From Daphnia carinata (taxonomy: Eukaryota > Arthropoda > Branchiopoda > Diplostraca > Daphniidae): a DNA stretch of 64,000 bases. The stretch spans positions 2,914,001-2,978,000 of the forward strand of contig NC_081333.1 of the NCBI RefSeq assembly GCF_022539665.2. Reading direction: 5' to 3'. Made by a program: the position numbers and the translations under genes. The notes under the pieces are model-generated. The model ran no database searches, was not told where the DNA came from, and worked only from the letters and a program-made list of their open reading frames with translations. Each line of letters starts with the position of its first letter. The stretch's first letter is position 1. Of this stretch, positions 35,601-47,459 are shown piece after piece.

Positions 35601-38600
35601 GTCTTATTTTTATCTTCATGTGTTTTGTACATATATCAAGTGTTTCTGTCGTTAATTGCACCCGAAGCTAACTTTATCGAGTGTAATCGTCGTTCTCTTT
35701 TCAGAAATCTTATTTGCATAATGTTTGAAGAGTAATTTCACGCTATATTACAGCAACTACATGGCCAGGAGCAATCAAAAGAAAAACCCATATCTTTATG
35801 ATGGGACATGTGGCAGCAACGTGCATTTGCAAACAACATCAATTGCTGGCCTGGCAGCCATATTTGTTCGCATGCCAGCCGTGACAATGACGACGCCACT
35901 AGAAAGGTAAGCACTCCCGACTCATTATTTTCGCTGTAATTGCCGGTCTTTTTTGCCGACTTGTTTGCGTTTGCTTTCATTTCCTGCTGAAGAAAACGTG
36001 TTGGGCAGTGGCGAAATGTTTTTATTTTTGCTGCCGATTTTTTTTTTTTGGAGGTCATTATTTTGGATTGTTTTCCAAACGTTTCTAGCCTGTTGCAATA
36101 CAGCGCCGTGCTAACACTCGTCGTCACTAGAGGAAAGAAAAAGAATTGAGAATCGATCGATTTAAGGTTTTTTCTTTCCTTTCTGTTTCGTCCCACTTTT
36201 CACTGTGTTGTTTGGTGTTCATTTTCCCCCAAACCTTTTCAGAGATCCACTTGATAACTTTAAACAAAGCCACTTGCAAGATGGAGTTAATCGTGCGAAG
36301 TGGAATTGCACTTCAAGTTGTAGAAAGCAATCGTTTCGCCATTATTTTCGAAATCTCCTATTTTGTTTGTTGCCAAGATGTTGTTTTGCGGTCGATTTGC
36401 ATGACGACTTTTGTAACAACAACAATCTCTTTCCTTCTCGTTCAAAGTGGAAGACTACGTGATTTCAGTCTAACTGTATCGTTAAATGTCTTTGTTGCAC
36501 TACTGTAACCCCCCCCCCCCCCCCCCAAAAAAAAAAAGAAAAATATTGCAACTACTAAATCAATTGGAAATGAAAGGCGTTGATACGGTAGGATGTAATG
36601 GCGCCAAATACGATCAAACATTGCGAAAGAATTTGTGGTTTATTGCTTTTTGTTTTCTGGCTTAGATTTGAGCAGAACCATGATCTTTTTATTGCAGTTT
36701 TTACGGCCTATTTTTTTCTTAATCGACGTGACAAATTGCCGAATAAGCGAGTTATGCCGAGAAAGAAAACTTGTTTCAGGCCACTGTTTTTTTTTTTACG
36801 GGGGGACAAATGAAAGTCATTCTTAGAATCGCGTCTTTGCTAGCAATGTGTTTTCATCGTGTTAACGGTGGCTATAGACAGTAAGTAGAAATCCAGACAA
36901 ATGCGGTGGAATATAACTTTCGAGCGTCATCTTTCTTGATAAATTACAGCCAGACGAAGTTGATCCTTTTTTTTTTTATCGTTCAGGTGATAGAGGTGAA
37001 ATAAAAGAAGATGCATCCCCTCTTTTTTTTTTCCCCCCATTAAGCCGTGCATTCATGTCGACATTGTGTCCTCAATAAACGGGATGTTCACGAAATTTGC
37101 CTATAGAAAAATTGATTCTCCAAAGTGAGAAAAGTTTTAACTACCGTTGTTTAAATTTCTCTTTCTCTTTTGGATTTCGATCGATGATTCATTATCACCA
37201 TTAACATTCCTGGCTTTCCTTTTTTGCATGTGATGTCAATCAATAGTCGTGGGTTGATAAAATAATTTCCATTTTCGTAATTTGCTGAATTGTCCGTACA
37301 CGCCAGTTGAGTTTTTGAATTGGGGAAAAAAACCTTTGTACTACTCGATTCTATTAGACGAAATACGCTGGCGCCTTCTTTTGTAACTTTTCCTACAGTC
37401 AGGGTCATTAGCGGTTTCTGCATTCTGTATTTTATTTTATTTTTTTTAAGTTGTCTCGTACTGTACGAGCTCATGTTGAAAGTTCAAATGAGTTGTGCAC
37501 AAGATAGGCTGGTTTATTCATTAGGAAAACATCTCCCAACCATTTGATGTTAATTTTTTTAAAGGAAACAGGAATGAGGACACGAAAAATGCTATTTTTT
37601 TTTTCGTTTGTCTGTGTCACTATGCAAAGGGGGGAGGGGCTAATAAAAACTTGCGTCACACGGTGTCTGTAGAGAAGGGCAAGCTAGTATCGAAATAATC
37701 TTGTCTTATTCTTCAAATGAGTTGGCTGGAGTTTTACCATTGACTATTCATGTAGCACTCTCTCAGTTTGCCGCGTTCGGACGTGCACAGCCGTGACACG
37801 TGTCTTTTTAATGAGTCGCTTCGGGACCTATTTTCATTTTTTTTTTCCTTTGTCAAGCAAGAAAAGAAATTTTTCTTTTATTTCTATGGCGACTACTTGT
37901 TTCGTTGGGTTTTTCTGCACAGTTTTTGTTTGAACTAGAACCGCGATACGAGGAAGTGACCCTTTTTTTCCATCGATTTCTTTTCGAATCTAGGAGTTAA
38001 TAGTTAATTTTGAACGATGGATGACGTACAACAGATCAAAGTTGTCTTCATCATCCAGCGCGCAAAGAAAAGTGCAACAAGGTAGAACGTAATGCTGAAG
38101 TTTTTGAATCCGAATTTCTTTAAATTCAGCGGCAGGACATGGTTTTCGATCGACGGTGGATAACAAACTGGACATGTCGGCGCTAGTTCTTGTTGTCTTT
38201 CTAGCGTTAGCAATTGCATTTAGTGCCCAATGAAATCCATATTTCCATCGTCACTGACGTTGGTTGATTCATTTTTTTTTTTTACGGTTAAAGAAATTTC
38301 TTTGATGTCGATCTTTTTAAAAAGATAAGCAAAAAATTGCTTACCGTTCGCTGGCCGAGGCTGTAGGCCTTGCAGGGTAAAAGGGCGGTCTCACCCTGTA
38401 AGACGGTCATGTGATTGGCCGTGCCATTTTCGATTATTTCTGGAAGGAGCTCTTCCAGCTCGATAGCGACACCACTGGACGCCAATGGAGCGGCAAACGC
38501 CCGTAGAAGATCTGATCCACCGGCTACGACGACTGGCCTATTGTCCCCTACGTTGGCTTCTGTAATGTGCAATAAAGAAAAAAAAAAGAAAGATTGAAAT

Positions 38601-40350
38601 TGTATGGCGTTAGGATGTAGTTATTTCAATTACTCGAGGCCGTTCTAATCTACTGCGATGTGTGGCGGAGTCTCATCGTTTACTGTTGTGTCTCATTTGT
38701 TATTAACTGCTTTGTGCTGGGGTATTAGCACGGCTAATCTTCTTTGCGATGTTGAATGCCTTGCTTGTTAGTCATATCTTTCATCGTTATCCTCGTCATT
38801 AATGCAGGGAGATAGTCGTACAGTCGAGAAGCTAACGTAGATGCATAGGGTTATTATAGGCATATCGTTTCCATTTGTGTTTTTTCTGTTTGTTCTGTCT
38901 TTTTTTTAAAACGGGTTGGATATATCATAAATTTTTGGCAGTCCTCATTTACAGCGCCTTTTTATTCATTTTTGTATAGCAGAGGAATTTGATAGACGGT
39001 TTCAAGGAATTCGTGTCATTGAATTTTTTAAATGTCAAAGGTCTAATCGGTTTTTGAAAGCGATTAGACAATGTGTCGGGTTTGCAACTACTCTGTCCTG
39101 TGCTGGACAATGTTGATTATCCGTTACGAAGGAGCAGGGGCGATTGTACATTCATTCACGTAGGAGATGAAAGCCTCGGTTCCAACTAGAGTAAGTAAAC
39201 AACATCGCTGTTTACTCCTCTCCGTTTCTTTTTATTTTTTTTTTTTATTTGTGCTAGTCGGGCTTTTATGTTTCTGCTTCAGATCAAAAGCCGAAAATGG
39301 ATGGCAATCTCGAACACATTGATTGTGCCGAACTGGTCAAAAGTGATGCGACTGATTTCGTTTGTCCTGCTGCACTGCAGAAAAGCCATTTGATCTCTGC
39401 TTTATTGAAGAAGCATTTTCGCCAAATCTCGGTGTATTGATTCCCTCTTGTTTTTGTTTGCAAAAAAAAAAAAAAAAGTTTGGCTTTTAGCGACTGCTTT
39501 TAGTGTTATCGAATGTTTATTATTATTTTTTTTTTCAGTAAGTAATAGCCGGGTGAGCTGTTTTTATTTCAACCCACAAGTTTTGATTTTATTATTATTT
39601 CATTTGAATGGCCAACCTTTAAAAATTTCTTTGCGATTCAATGGAAACTAAAAAAAATCGGATGTTTTTTTTTTACAGTGTGGCTTTCAATCACATTTTC
39701 TGAGTTTACTTTTTCAGTACAAAGACATTTTATCCGTGAAGACAACGTCACCTATTGTTTGTTGGGATTTTTATAAATCTTGTCTATAACGTACAGCCCT
39801 TTGAAAACTGCCGTTGGGTTGGTGGCATGTCAGAACTGGACATTTAAAACAAATACCCTCGACATCTGTATGTTTTGCGTATTCACTAGAATCAGATCCA
39901 ACACGGGGTGTAATATCCGCCTTCATTTGACAATCATTTTTGATTTTATATATTTCGTATGTGGCTAAACATAAGGCAATGTGTTTGTTTCCCATTTTCC
40001 CCGAAACTTCATTCTTTTTATCTCGAAAAAGGGAATCGTCTGATGTTAACTGAAAGGTGGGGAACAAATCGGACAGGCTTCTACGTCAGCTCTTAGTTTG
40101 ATTATTGGGTATGTGCTTTGTTACAGTCAGCTCGTATACGTGGTCATTGGACTGCTATTGTGTTGGATGAAATGTCAGATTATTCTTGTGATGGGGTTGC
40201 ACATTTTTCACCTGTGGATACGGGGGTCATATTTATTGAAGCAGGAGCCGTAACAGCTGAAATGTGAGGCGTTATCAAGCTGGCCAGGAACACGGCGAAG
40301 AAGTTGCAAACGAATCTCTTGCTACCAGACGTTTTGTTTTTCTGATCCAT
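29655..40350 (-). CDS. Dpr-family two-Ig cell-surface receptor, copy B
   Basis: Six coding exons on the minus strand: 40212-40350, 38345-38559, 33319-33480, 32461-32700, 32143-32398 and 29655-29770, giving 375 aa. Structure and all intron phases equal copy A. The start chosen is the ATG at 40350 (MDQKNKTSGSKRF), just after a splice acceptor at 40361-40362, which rules out the upstream in-frame starts. A signal sequence follows (FFAVFLASLITPHISA). Ig1 has TALLPCKAYSLGQRT, SWIRRRDWHIMSSG and SGTYECQ. Ig2 has NIQLHCKLH, WFHNGRP and SGNYTCVPW. The tail reads GDRPAAVQRQ and ends in a hydrophobic stretch and QNR. Compared with copy A, exon 4 has four extra codons (LQNN area). The Ig1 core exon differs by one silent base, while exon 2 differs by roughly a fifth. 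The role is as for the Dpr family: heterophilic recognition of DIP receptors. Confidence 0.9.
29771..32142 (-). other. Intron 5 of dpr copy B
   Basis: A 2.4-kb intron between the Ig2 and tail exons. It contains 30893-30999, the counterpart of a block in copy A, and AT-rich sequence with A/T runs (for example 30825-30837 and 31898-31914). No coding exon was recognised. Confidence 0.5.
33481..38344 (-). other. Intron 2 of dpr copy B (splits Ig1)
   Basis: A 4.9-kb intron. Notable content: an 18-C run directly followed by 11 A (36509-36537), several T-runs, and a plus-strand open frame at about 35725-35910 ending in a strong donor-like AAAG/GTAAGC. No Dpr exon was recognised inside it and nothing aligns with intron 2 of copy A by eye. 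Confidence 0.5.
36509..36537. repeat. C18/A11 double homopolymer
   Basis: A run of 18 C immediately followed by 11 A. It is one of a set of adjoining homopolymers on the right half of the window and is prone to length errors in sequencing and assembly. Confidence 0.85.
38560..40211 (-). other. Intron 1 of dpr copy B
   Basis: A 1.65-kb phase-1 intron between the signal-peptide exon and the first Ig exon, equivalent to intron 1 of copy A. It is AT-rich with A/T runs (for example 39462-39477). No exon or structured RNA was recognised. Confidence 0.55.
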
Positions 40351-43300
40351 TTTGATGTCACTTGGAAGAAGAAAAAAAACAAGATGGCGTCGACGTTCCA
40401 GGAATACTCCGCTTGCCCTAATAATGAGAGAACAAAACAAAATCGATGGCTAATGAGACGAGACAAACGGTTGGATTTCATGCGTCATTAATTTTTATTA
40501 CATCAATTGCGATTGAAACCGCAGTTTTTCTCCACCCCCTACGAATTATCGTTTCGATTATGCACAACAACTTTTTATTTCACTCATCATACTTCCGTTC
40601 GTTGGCACAACAATGCGAACTTTCTCCCGTTTCGTTATACGCGTCTGGGCACGTAAAATATGCGTAGGGTTTGACAACAAAAAGATCAACTAAAAGTTAG
40701 CCGCACTCGATTACTTGTAATCTCATTCTTTTCTCGGCCCCTACCAGTTGCCACCACAGTTTGGCAGGTTTCTCCATTTGCGCCTTTTTCCTCTCAATTG
40801 ACGATGACGATGTCCCCCACCTGAACGGCTAAAGTAAATGATTTCCATACGAAAGATGGCGCTAAGTTATTTTTTTTTTTTTTAAACATGACATGTCCTT
40901 GTTAAAATTTTTTTTTTTTGATGATTGAGCTTTTGGGACATGATTAGTAAACGTAGCATATTAAATGAAGACGAGTCAGCCGCTCTCGTGGAATTATACT
41001 AAGAAGAAGGGAAAGTGTAAATGATACTTTGAGCTTGTCTTTTGGAACTGACTTCTTCTTGATTGTTGAAATGTGTTACAGAAAAGATGCAAGAATTTTA
41101 AAGCAGAAAGGAAATGTGTTGGTACGTTCTTTGTTATGCGGTTGTCCAATTAGGACCTGGCTGGGATCCGACACTTTCTCTCGGGAGACATACTGATCCA
41201 GCCTAATTTGGTTATTTTTAGCTGTTTAATAATTTATTATTTTTTTTTTTTTTTGGAGGGCGGGGAGTATTCGTTACCTCGTCTGATTCGATTTTGAAAA
41301 TTAAGTCAACGTGTCGGTTGACTTGTTCTATTTTTGAAATGGTGGGCGAGATTGTTTCAAGCAAACAAGGAACATGGAAGGAAACAATTTTCGTCTTCCC
41401 TGATTAAAAAAAAAGGACAATTTTTTCATCTGTGTCATTGGTACGATCGATAATCGATAGAACAAACATGTCTACAACGAACGTATCCGAAACGAATTGC
41501 CAAACGTCGTTTATTGAATTGATTTTTACTGTCTTATCATTTTTGTTTTGCTTGAATATCCTCGCCATTGGTTAAACTTCTTTGCAGTTTTCTTTTTTAA
41601 TTCCATGCGTTTATTGTAATCGTAAAAAAAACAAAAAAAACGCACAACGCGGGGTGTTCTGCGGATGATAGCAAGAAGAATTTCAAAAGAAGATGGCACG
41701 TATTTTGTCATTGAAATGGCCTCGGCTCTGTAATTCAAAATAGTGTGTTTGTGTTTTTTCCTTAGTGGAATCATCTTCTCTTGACAAGTTCTTGGATATC
41801 AAACTGGCAGCGTATTGGCATGGAAAATAAGAAAGAAAACAAAGGGCACATTGATGTGCTGCGCTGCGGGGCGTAATCTATCATTCTCTTTTTGCATCTC
41901 GCAACGATAGAACCACCCGTACATCTTTTTGAATTTGATCCAACCGATGGCGTAAAAAATGGCCATCAAAATCCCGCGTAGCCTCAACTGTTTTCTGTCT
42001 CTTTTTTTCTTTCTTTATCGATCAATCATTCTTTGCGGGATTTAACGGCGTAAAACCCTTCTGGCCACGAAATTGTATCCGTACATTTCAACAACCTTCA
42101 CGCTGCCAGATTCTCTCTTTTTTTTCCCCCCCTTTTAGATGGATAGGGTTTTTCTTTTTTAACGGAAAACTACGTTTCACTCTCTTATCGGCAGTGCAGA
42201 ATTGAGAAGCTTCGTACGATCACGAGTAAATCTATAGCGATAGATTATGATCGAGTACGCGCAGAGAGCGTCACATGCAATTTTGGCTACGTTGGCTTTA
42301 CGTTCTTCTCCGTTTTTCTTTTTAAGGGAACGTATCGGCTCGTGTCGGCTTTTATTCCAGTCGTGTGTGTGTGCGCGATGTGTGTGGCAATGTCGTCGTC
42401 CGACTACGTGGCAACGTCGGGCATTACGTGTATGTATATTTCGCGAAGAGACGTTCTGAGTGAGGGGGGAAACGTACCAAACAGACGAGTTCAAAATCGA
42501 AATAAATTTCTGTCACGTTTTCTTTGGGCTGGTTGCACGATCGATCGTTTGAGCTCTTTTATATTAATCTTGATCTAATTTTGTGTGTGTGGTAGAAACA
42601 GGGGTGGGCTTTTTTTTTTAGGCTCATGTCTTCCGGTTTCTTCTTCGAGAGAGAGAGAAAGAGTCGACTAAGCATCTCGTCCATTTGTTTGATTTATTGG
42701 ATTGTTACTTTTTGTTTTTTTCCCCTTTCCATCACATCGATGACGCATTTTAGAATTGATTAAACATCGTTGCCCTTTAATTTTGTGTGTATCGAGGGAG
42801 GGGGGGGGGTTAGATAGAACAGCATCGCTTGCCATAGGCGCGAATAGAAAAGATGTGAAGAAGGGCGTGTCTCGAGATCAAAAGCGGAACTGCTCTCTGT
42901 TGTACATCAAAAGATTTTTTTTTTTTTTTAGAAAATTTTTTGTCCGCCGAGATGCTGCGAGAAGTGAAGCCAAACGATTGGCTATTAAAATTGCGCGATT
43001 AAAATTTTTGCTTCCGGAATTAATGGCGATTATCTTCCCAGAATTTGTTCCATTCCCTTTTCTTTTTTTCTTTTTTTTGGGGCTGTTAGCAAGTTCATAA
43101 TTGAATTATTTATTGATATTTTTGTATTAGAAATACGTACTGCGAATTGCTCTTTTAACCTCTTTGACTTTTGCTTGGCGGGGGGGGGGGGGTGGTGGTA
43201 TATATTTTGACCGTAGTCATTTGTGTTTCCCTTTTTTTTATTTTTTATTGTCGTTCTGACGATTTGTTCAGGGGAAAATAAGTCCCAAGTTGAACTAGAC

Positions 43301-44856
43301 ATTGCCAGACTACAAATTGCTCTCTTTTGACTCAACTCTGTACGCAATCAATGCGAACGCGTCACTCGAAACAACCATGCGATGATGTGAAATATTGCCG
43401 CTTCCCTCGCTGCCGCAGTCGAGCGTTACGTCAACACACTCCGCCTCCTAACGTTTCATCTCTACAGGTTACCAAAGTTAACCGGAAACAATACTAAGAG
43501 TTTGAAGAAGAGGGCAAAAAAAAAAAAAAACAAGGGTTGAGGAGCATATCTTGGATCGTAACGCCTCAGCTAACTGTTCCAAAGACCGAAACGGCCCAAC
43601 TCCTTTCACTGGAGCTGATTTATAAGGTCGATGCCGGGGCATCCTACCACAGGGTTTGGTCGTCAAAAGCCGATTAGTAAACATCTTTTCTTCCTTAAAA
43701 AAAAAGGGAGGGGGGATGGGGTATTTAAATCATTTATTTTTTTGGCAATCCGCACAAAGGGCGGAGAAACAAAATAATAGAAAAAAAAAAAAAAAATAGA
43801 CATACTCTTAGTTGAGGTGCACTTTGCAGTTTCAAAAGACACTGAAAAGGGCATTGGCTGGAAGCGAAAAAAAAAAAAAAGAAAGCCTTTAGATTTGAGC
43901 CCAGGCTGAAAACACACGCACGGCCAAGTCGAGAGCCCCCCCCCTCCCCCGTTTGTTGTATGTTCAATCCAATCAAACCATACCCTATGCCTTGAAAAAA
44001 AAAAAAAAAAAAAAATCCCCACGCACCAGCCAAGAAGAAAAGATTTAGAACAGATTGTAGTTGTAGTGACTGTTATAAATGATGACGTCAAATTTAAGGC
44101 GACGTTTTTTTTTTTTTGACTGATTGTGGGGCTGCCGACCGTGCAACTCGGTAATGCGTGTGCACCGTTGGGCGTTGCGACGGCTTCCTATTTTTCTTTA
44201 AAAAAAAAAAAGGAAGGTTCAACTGAGAACAGTTAAAAGATGTACACGCTTCATTATTCATGTATGCCACTTTTCGCATCGGGTTCTTTTTTTTTTTTTT
44301 TTTCTGTATTTTCTTAACAACAAACTTTCCTTTCATCTTGGCTTCTTTCAACGTTTTTTATTTTCTATGCTTATTGTTGGAATAATCAACGTAATGAGAC
44401 TCTTCTTGTATGCGTCTCGTTTCAATTTTTAAAGTCGGCATTTCAGTGGGATTTGTTTTGAAAAATTCGAGGGAAAAAAAAAATAATTAAGGTTAAAAAA
44501 AAAAAAAAATACAAAATTAGACTTGAGCGACCCGGCAATGGCGTGTGCATTACTACTCGTAACGCCTTTCTTTTCGGATGGTGGCAGCAGCAGTCACATC
44601 CGTTTACGCGTTTTTTTTTTTTTTTTTTTTTTTGTAGATCGATGTACTTGTGCATAAACCGCAAAGAGTGCGGGTAAGGGGAAAAGCTGCTGGAAATTGC
44701 GCTGTTATGTCTCCATTCGAGAATGAAGTTGAAAGAAAAATCGTGTCTTTTCGTTTCATCCGAGCAATTGTACGCGCCTTATTTCCTCGTTTTGTCGCAG
44801 CTTCCGGTGTGATAAGAAAGTTCTTCCCCTCGAACCCCCCCCCCCCCCCCTTTTTT

Positions 44857-44891
44857 TATATTTATTTATTTATTTATTTATTTTTTTTTTT
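44857..44891. repeat. TTTA tetranucleotide microsatellite plus T-run
   Basis: Tandem TTTA units running into a T homopolymer, just right of a 16-C run at 44835-44850. Low complexity; no coding meaning. Confidence 0.75.
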
Positions 44892-46162
44892 GCGGCCTTT
44901 TTTTGCTTCGACCAAAACACCCATTTGAGGCTACTAGATGAAATGAGAAGAGCATCACACGCTTGATGGAGGTCATTGGTCTTGCTTTCACAAACTGAAT
45001 GGCTCGTATAAAATAAGAGTCCCCGCTCACTCCTTTTTTGTTTCCTTCTACCCCCAATCTTTTGGCGAAAAAAAACAAAAAAAACTGGAAGTTTCCAAAA
45101 AAAAATAAGGTTCTGGTTCACTATGGTCAACCGGCATGTCCTTCGGTCAAAATGTTTATTCTATTTTTCTTTTTGGCTTTCCGCTGTTGGGTTTCCATGC
45201 ATACATTGTGTACAGGGGGGGGGGGGGGATGCCTTTACTCTGGGAGAAAAGAGTACACGTGTCCGTAAGAGCCAAGTGAGGCTTATATTGTACTACAGAG
45301 AGCCATTAGATTAGGAAGTTTGTTTTGTTTTTTTTTTCTTTTTCTTTTCCTTCTTGTTTTCATTTTGTTGTAATTTTTGATGCGTATCCTGCTGTGGGTG
45401 CACAGAGGATGACGTAATGATGGGAAAAAGGCGGCGGAAATAGCTGTACGAAAGAATCAAGCGAAATAACTATGGCACAGCTTTAACGCTTGTTATTAAT
45501 AGGACAGATGCTACATTCTGCAAACTTGTATGCAAATATCCGCTCCACCCATTCCTTTCATTTTTTTTTTCCCTTCCCGCTTTTCGTTCGTTTATTTGAT
45601 CAGTCGAACGCAGAAAAACTTTTAATATAAACGTATCCCTTTTTACATTTTATCGAACAGTTTCGAAATTCGTTAAACAGTTTTTCTTATTGGGAGACGT
45701 TTGATTCGCTTAATGTCGACGTTTAGGATTTATGCCGCCCTTTTTTTTTTTTTCTCTCCGTATTACAGTCCTGATGAACTGTATTAAAAAAAAAGAAACG
45801 ATCAAACAGCAAAAAAAAAAAAAAGGCCGTTTGGCTACAGCAATTTCGAAATTATACGACGGACAGTAACCGGTTGAACGGCGCGAGCCAGTCGTCCAAT
45901 CAGATTGATGCGTGCGAGTCAAAATATATATATATATGTACGTCTCCCCGTAGCTCTTAATATATTTTTATGATTTCCTCCGTAAACATTAAAGAGCGAT
46001 GTAAATGTAGTCTGCCACGGACGCAAAATATTGCCCATTATTTGTGTGTCGGGCTTTATTGTTTCAATTGCTGCATCGCTTTTAGCTGCCAAACGTTTGG
46101 CTTTAGAGAGAGATTTCCAATGTTATATAACCAGTTTGGACTTGCCTCGTTTGATGTAATAG

Positions 46163-46179
46163 ACACACACACACACACA
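46163..46179. repeat. CA microsatellite
   Basis: About eight CA units in intergenic or intronic sequence. No associated feature. Confidence 0.8.
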
Positions 46180-47111
46180 AAATAGCTGCCACCAGCTATT
46201 CACCCATATTCACAATAGCCTGTCGTGTGAATAGTTCATTGACAATAAGGAATATGAACTCGTATGACGTCATTTTCTCTCTTTAAAAAGAAAACAAAAA
46301 AAACATGTCGGTGGCTGATGAATAAGATCTGTGTAACACTCGAAAGTTGAATTAAAAAAAAAAAAAAAAGCGCGTCTTTTTGTCGTTGTGTCTTGTAGCC
46401 TGTAACATAGACAATCGCGTTTCACGCTTGGACGCGTCCCTTTTGCGCGTCGCGCTAAAGTTTTGCATTCGATGAAGCGGGCCGGACAAACAAAAGAGTT
46501 CGCTATCGCCATATTACTGAAGTTGCACCCGATCGATGATCTCGCTCCAAACAGGCTTTTCTTTTACTTGCTTCTTATTCTACTGAAAATGTATATGCTT
46601 TAAAAAAAAAAAAGAATGGGAAAGCCTAAAAGGGGAGTGGTTTGCACGCGATGATCGAGAAAGGAATAGTCGATATTGTCAACTATTGAATTCGAATTAT
46701 TTTTGCATTATTTTCATATTTTGTATGCGTTTAAGTGATGGAACAAGTTTCTATAGTTCGTCGGCGGGCATTTCGAAACTGGACTTTTGCTGATAAGAGG
46801 GAGGCCGGGGATCAATGTAGAGACACATACGATGGGGCCCTTCAGCGCGTTAACACATGGATGGAGATCATTGAATCATTGGTTGATGGCCGTCTGATCT
46901 CTCACGAGAACTCGACAGCCACTTTCTTTTGTTTTGTCCCTCTTCTCGTGCTTCATTTATTCCGATGACGAATTGAAGATTGGATCAGTTTCAACGTTTG
47001 ATTTTGTTTTTTTTCTTTTCTATCACGTTCCATCTTAAAATGGATGGTATAAGAAAATATTAGATTTTTTCCCACGTCTTGCACGTGCACGTTCTTTTTT
47101 CTTTTCTTTTG

Positions 47112-47113
<2 letters not shown>

Positions 47114-47156
<43 letters not shown>
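47114..47156. repeat. GT microsatellite, about 21 units
   Basis: The longest dinucleotide repeat in the window, uninterrupted GT for 43 nt. It sits about 110 bp left of the conserved block 47266-47459 upstream of dpr copy B. Alternating purine-pyrimidine GT tracts can adopt Z-DNA. Confidence 0.92.
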
Positions 47157-47157
<1 letters not shown>

Positions 47158-47265
47158 AAAACTGACAATCGATGACTGCATCCGGCATGTCCGTCAGTCT
47201 GATGACAATTGAAAAACAAACAAAGACGGCCATGTCAACTAGCAAAATTCTCGTTTAGATCTTAA

Positions 47266-47459
47266 AACTTCATTAAGTTTTCCAGGCCGCCTTCCCGCGG
47301 CTGTTGCGGATGCAGATGGGATGGCTATAGACGGGGTGTGTTGGGTTTTTGTATCCGTCGGCGACGAAGGAATACAAAACAGTTGGGACTAAACAGGTCA
47401 AAAAAGAAGGGGGAATGGGGGGGGGGGCGCAATTAATATGCAGAAGACGTGAAATGGCA
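47266..47459 (-). promoter_or_regulatory. Conserved non-coding block, copy B partner
   Basis: The counterpart of 21543-21697 upstream of copy A. It has the same three pieces in the same order: AAACTTCATTA, GGCTGTTGCGGATG, and ATGCAGAAGACGTGAAATGGCA. A 10-G run (about 47419-47427) expands the spacing here. It is either an untranslated exon or a regulatory element kept since the duplication. Confidence 0.5.

Noticed and set aside
40351-40440. Upstream in-frame starts for dpr copy B
   Set aside because: They fall before a splice acceptor (40361-40362) that is also present in copy A. The ATG at 40350 precedes the signal peptide directly.
43663-44351. Several 85-142-aa frames around poly-T/poly-A runs
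   Set aside because: They consist largely of poly-Phe or poly-Lys from homopolymers and appear in multiple overlapping frames.
46735-46968. 77-aa plus-strand frame with fairly balanced composition
   Set aside because: No recognisable domain, no flanking splice signals that build a gene, and no matching sequence near dpr copy A.
46953-47245. Frames with Thr-His repeats
   Set aside because: They are produced by the GT microsatellite at 47114-47156.
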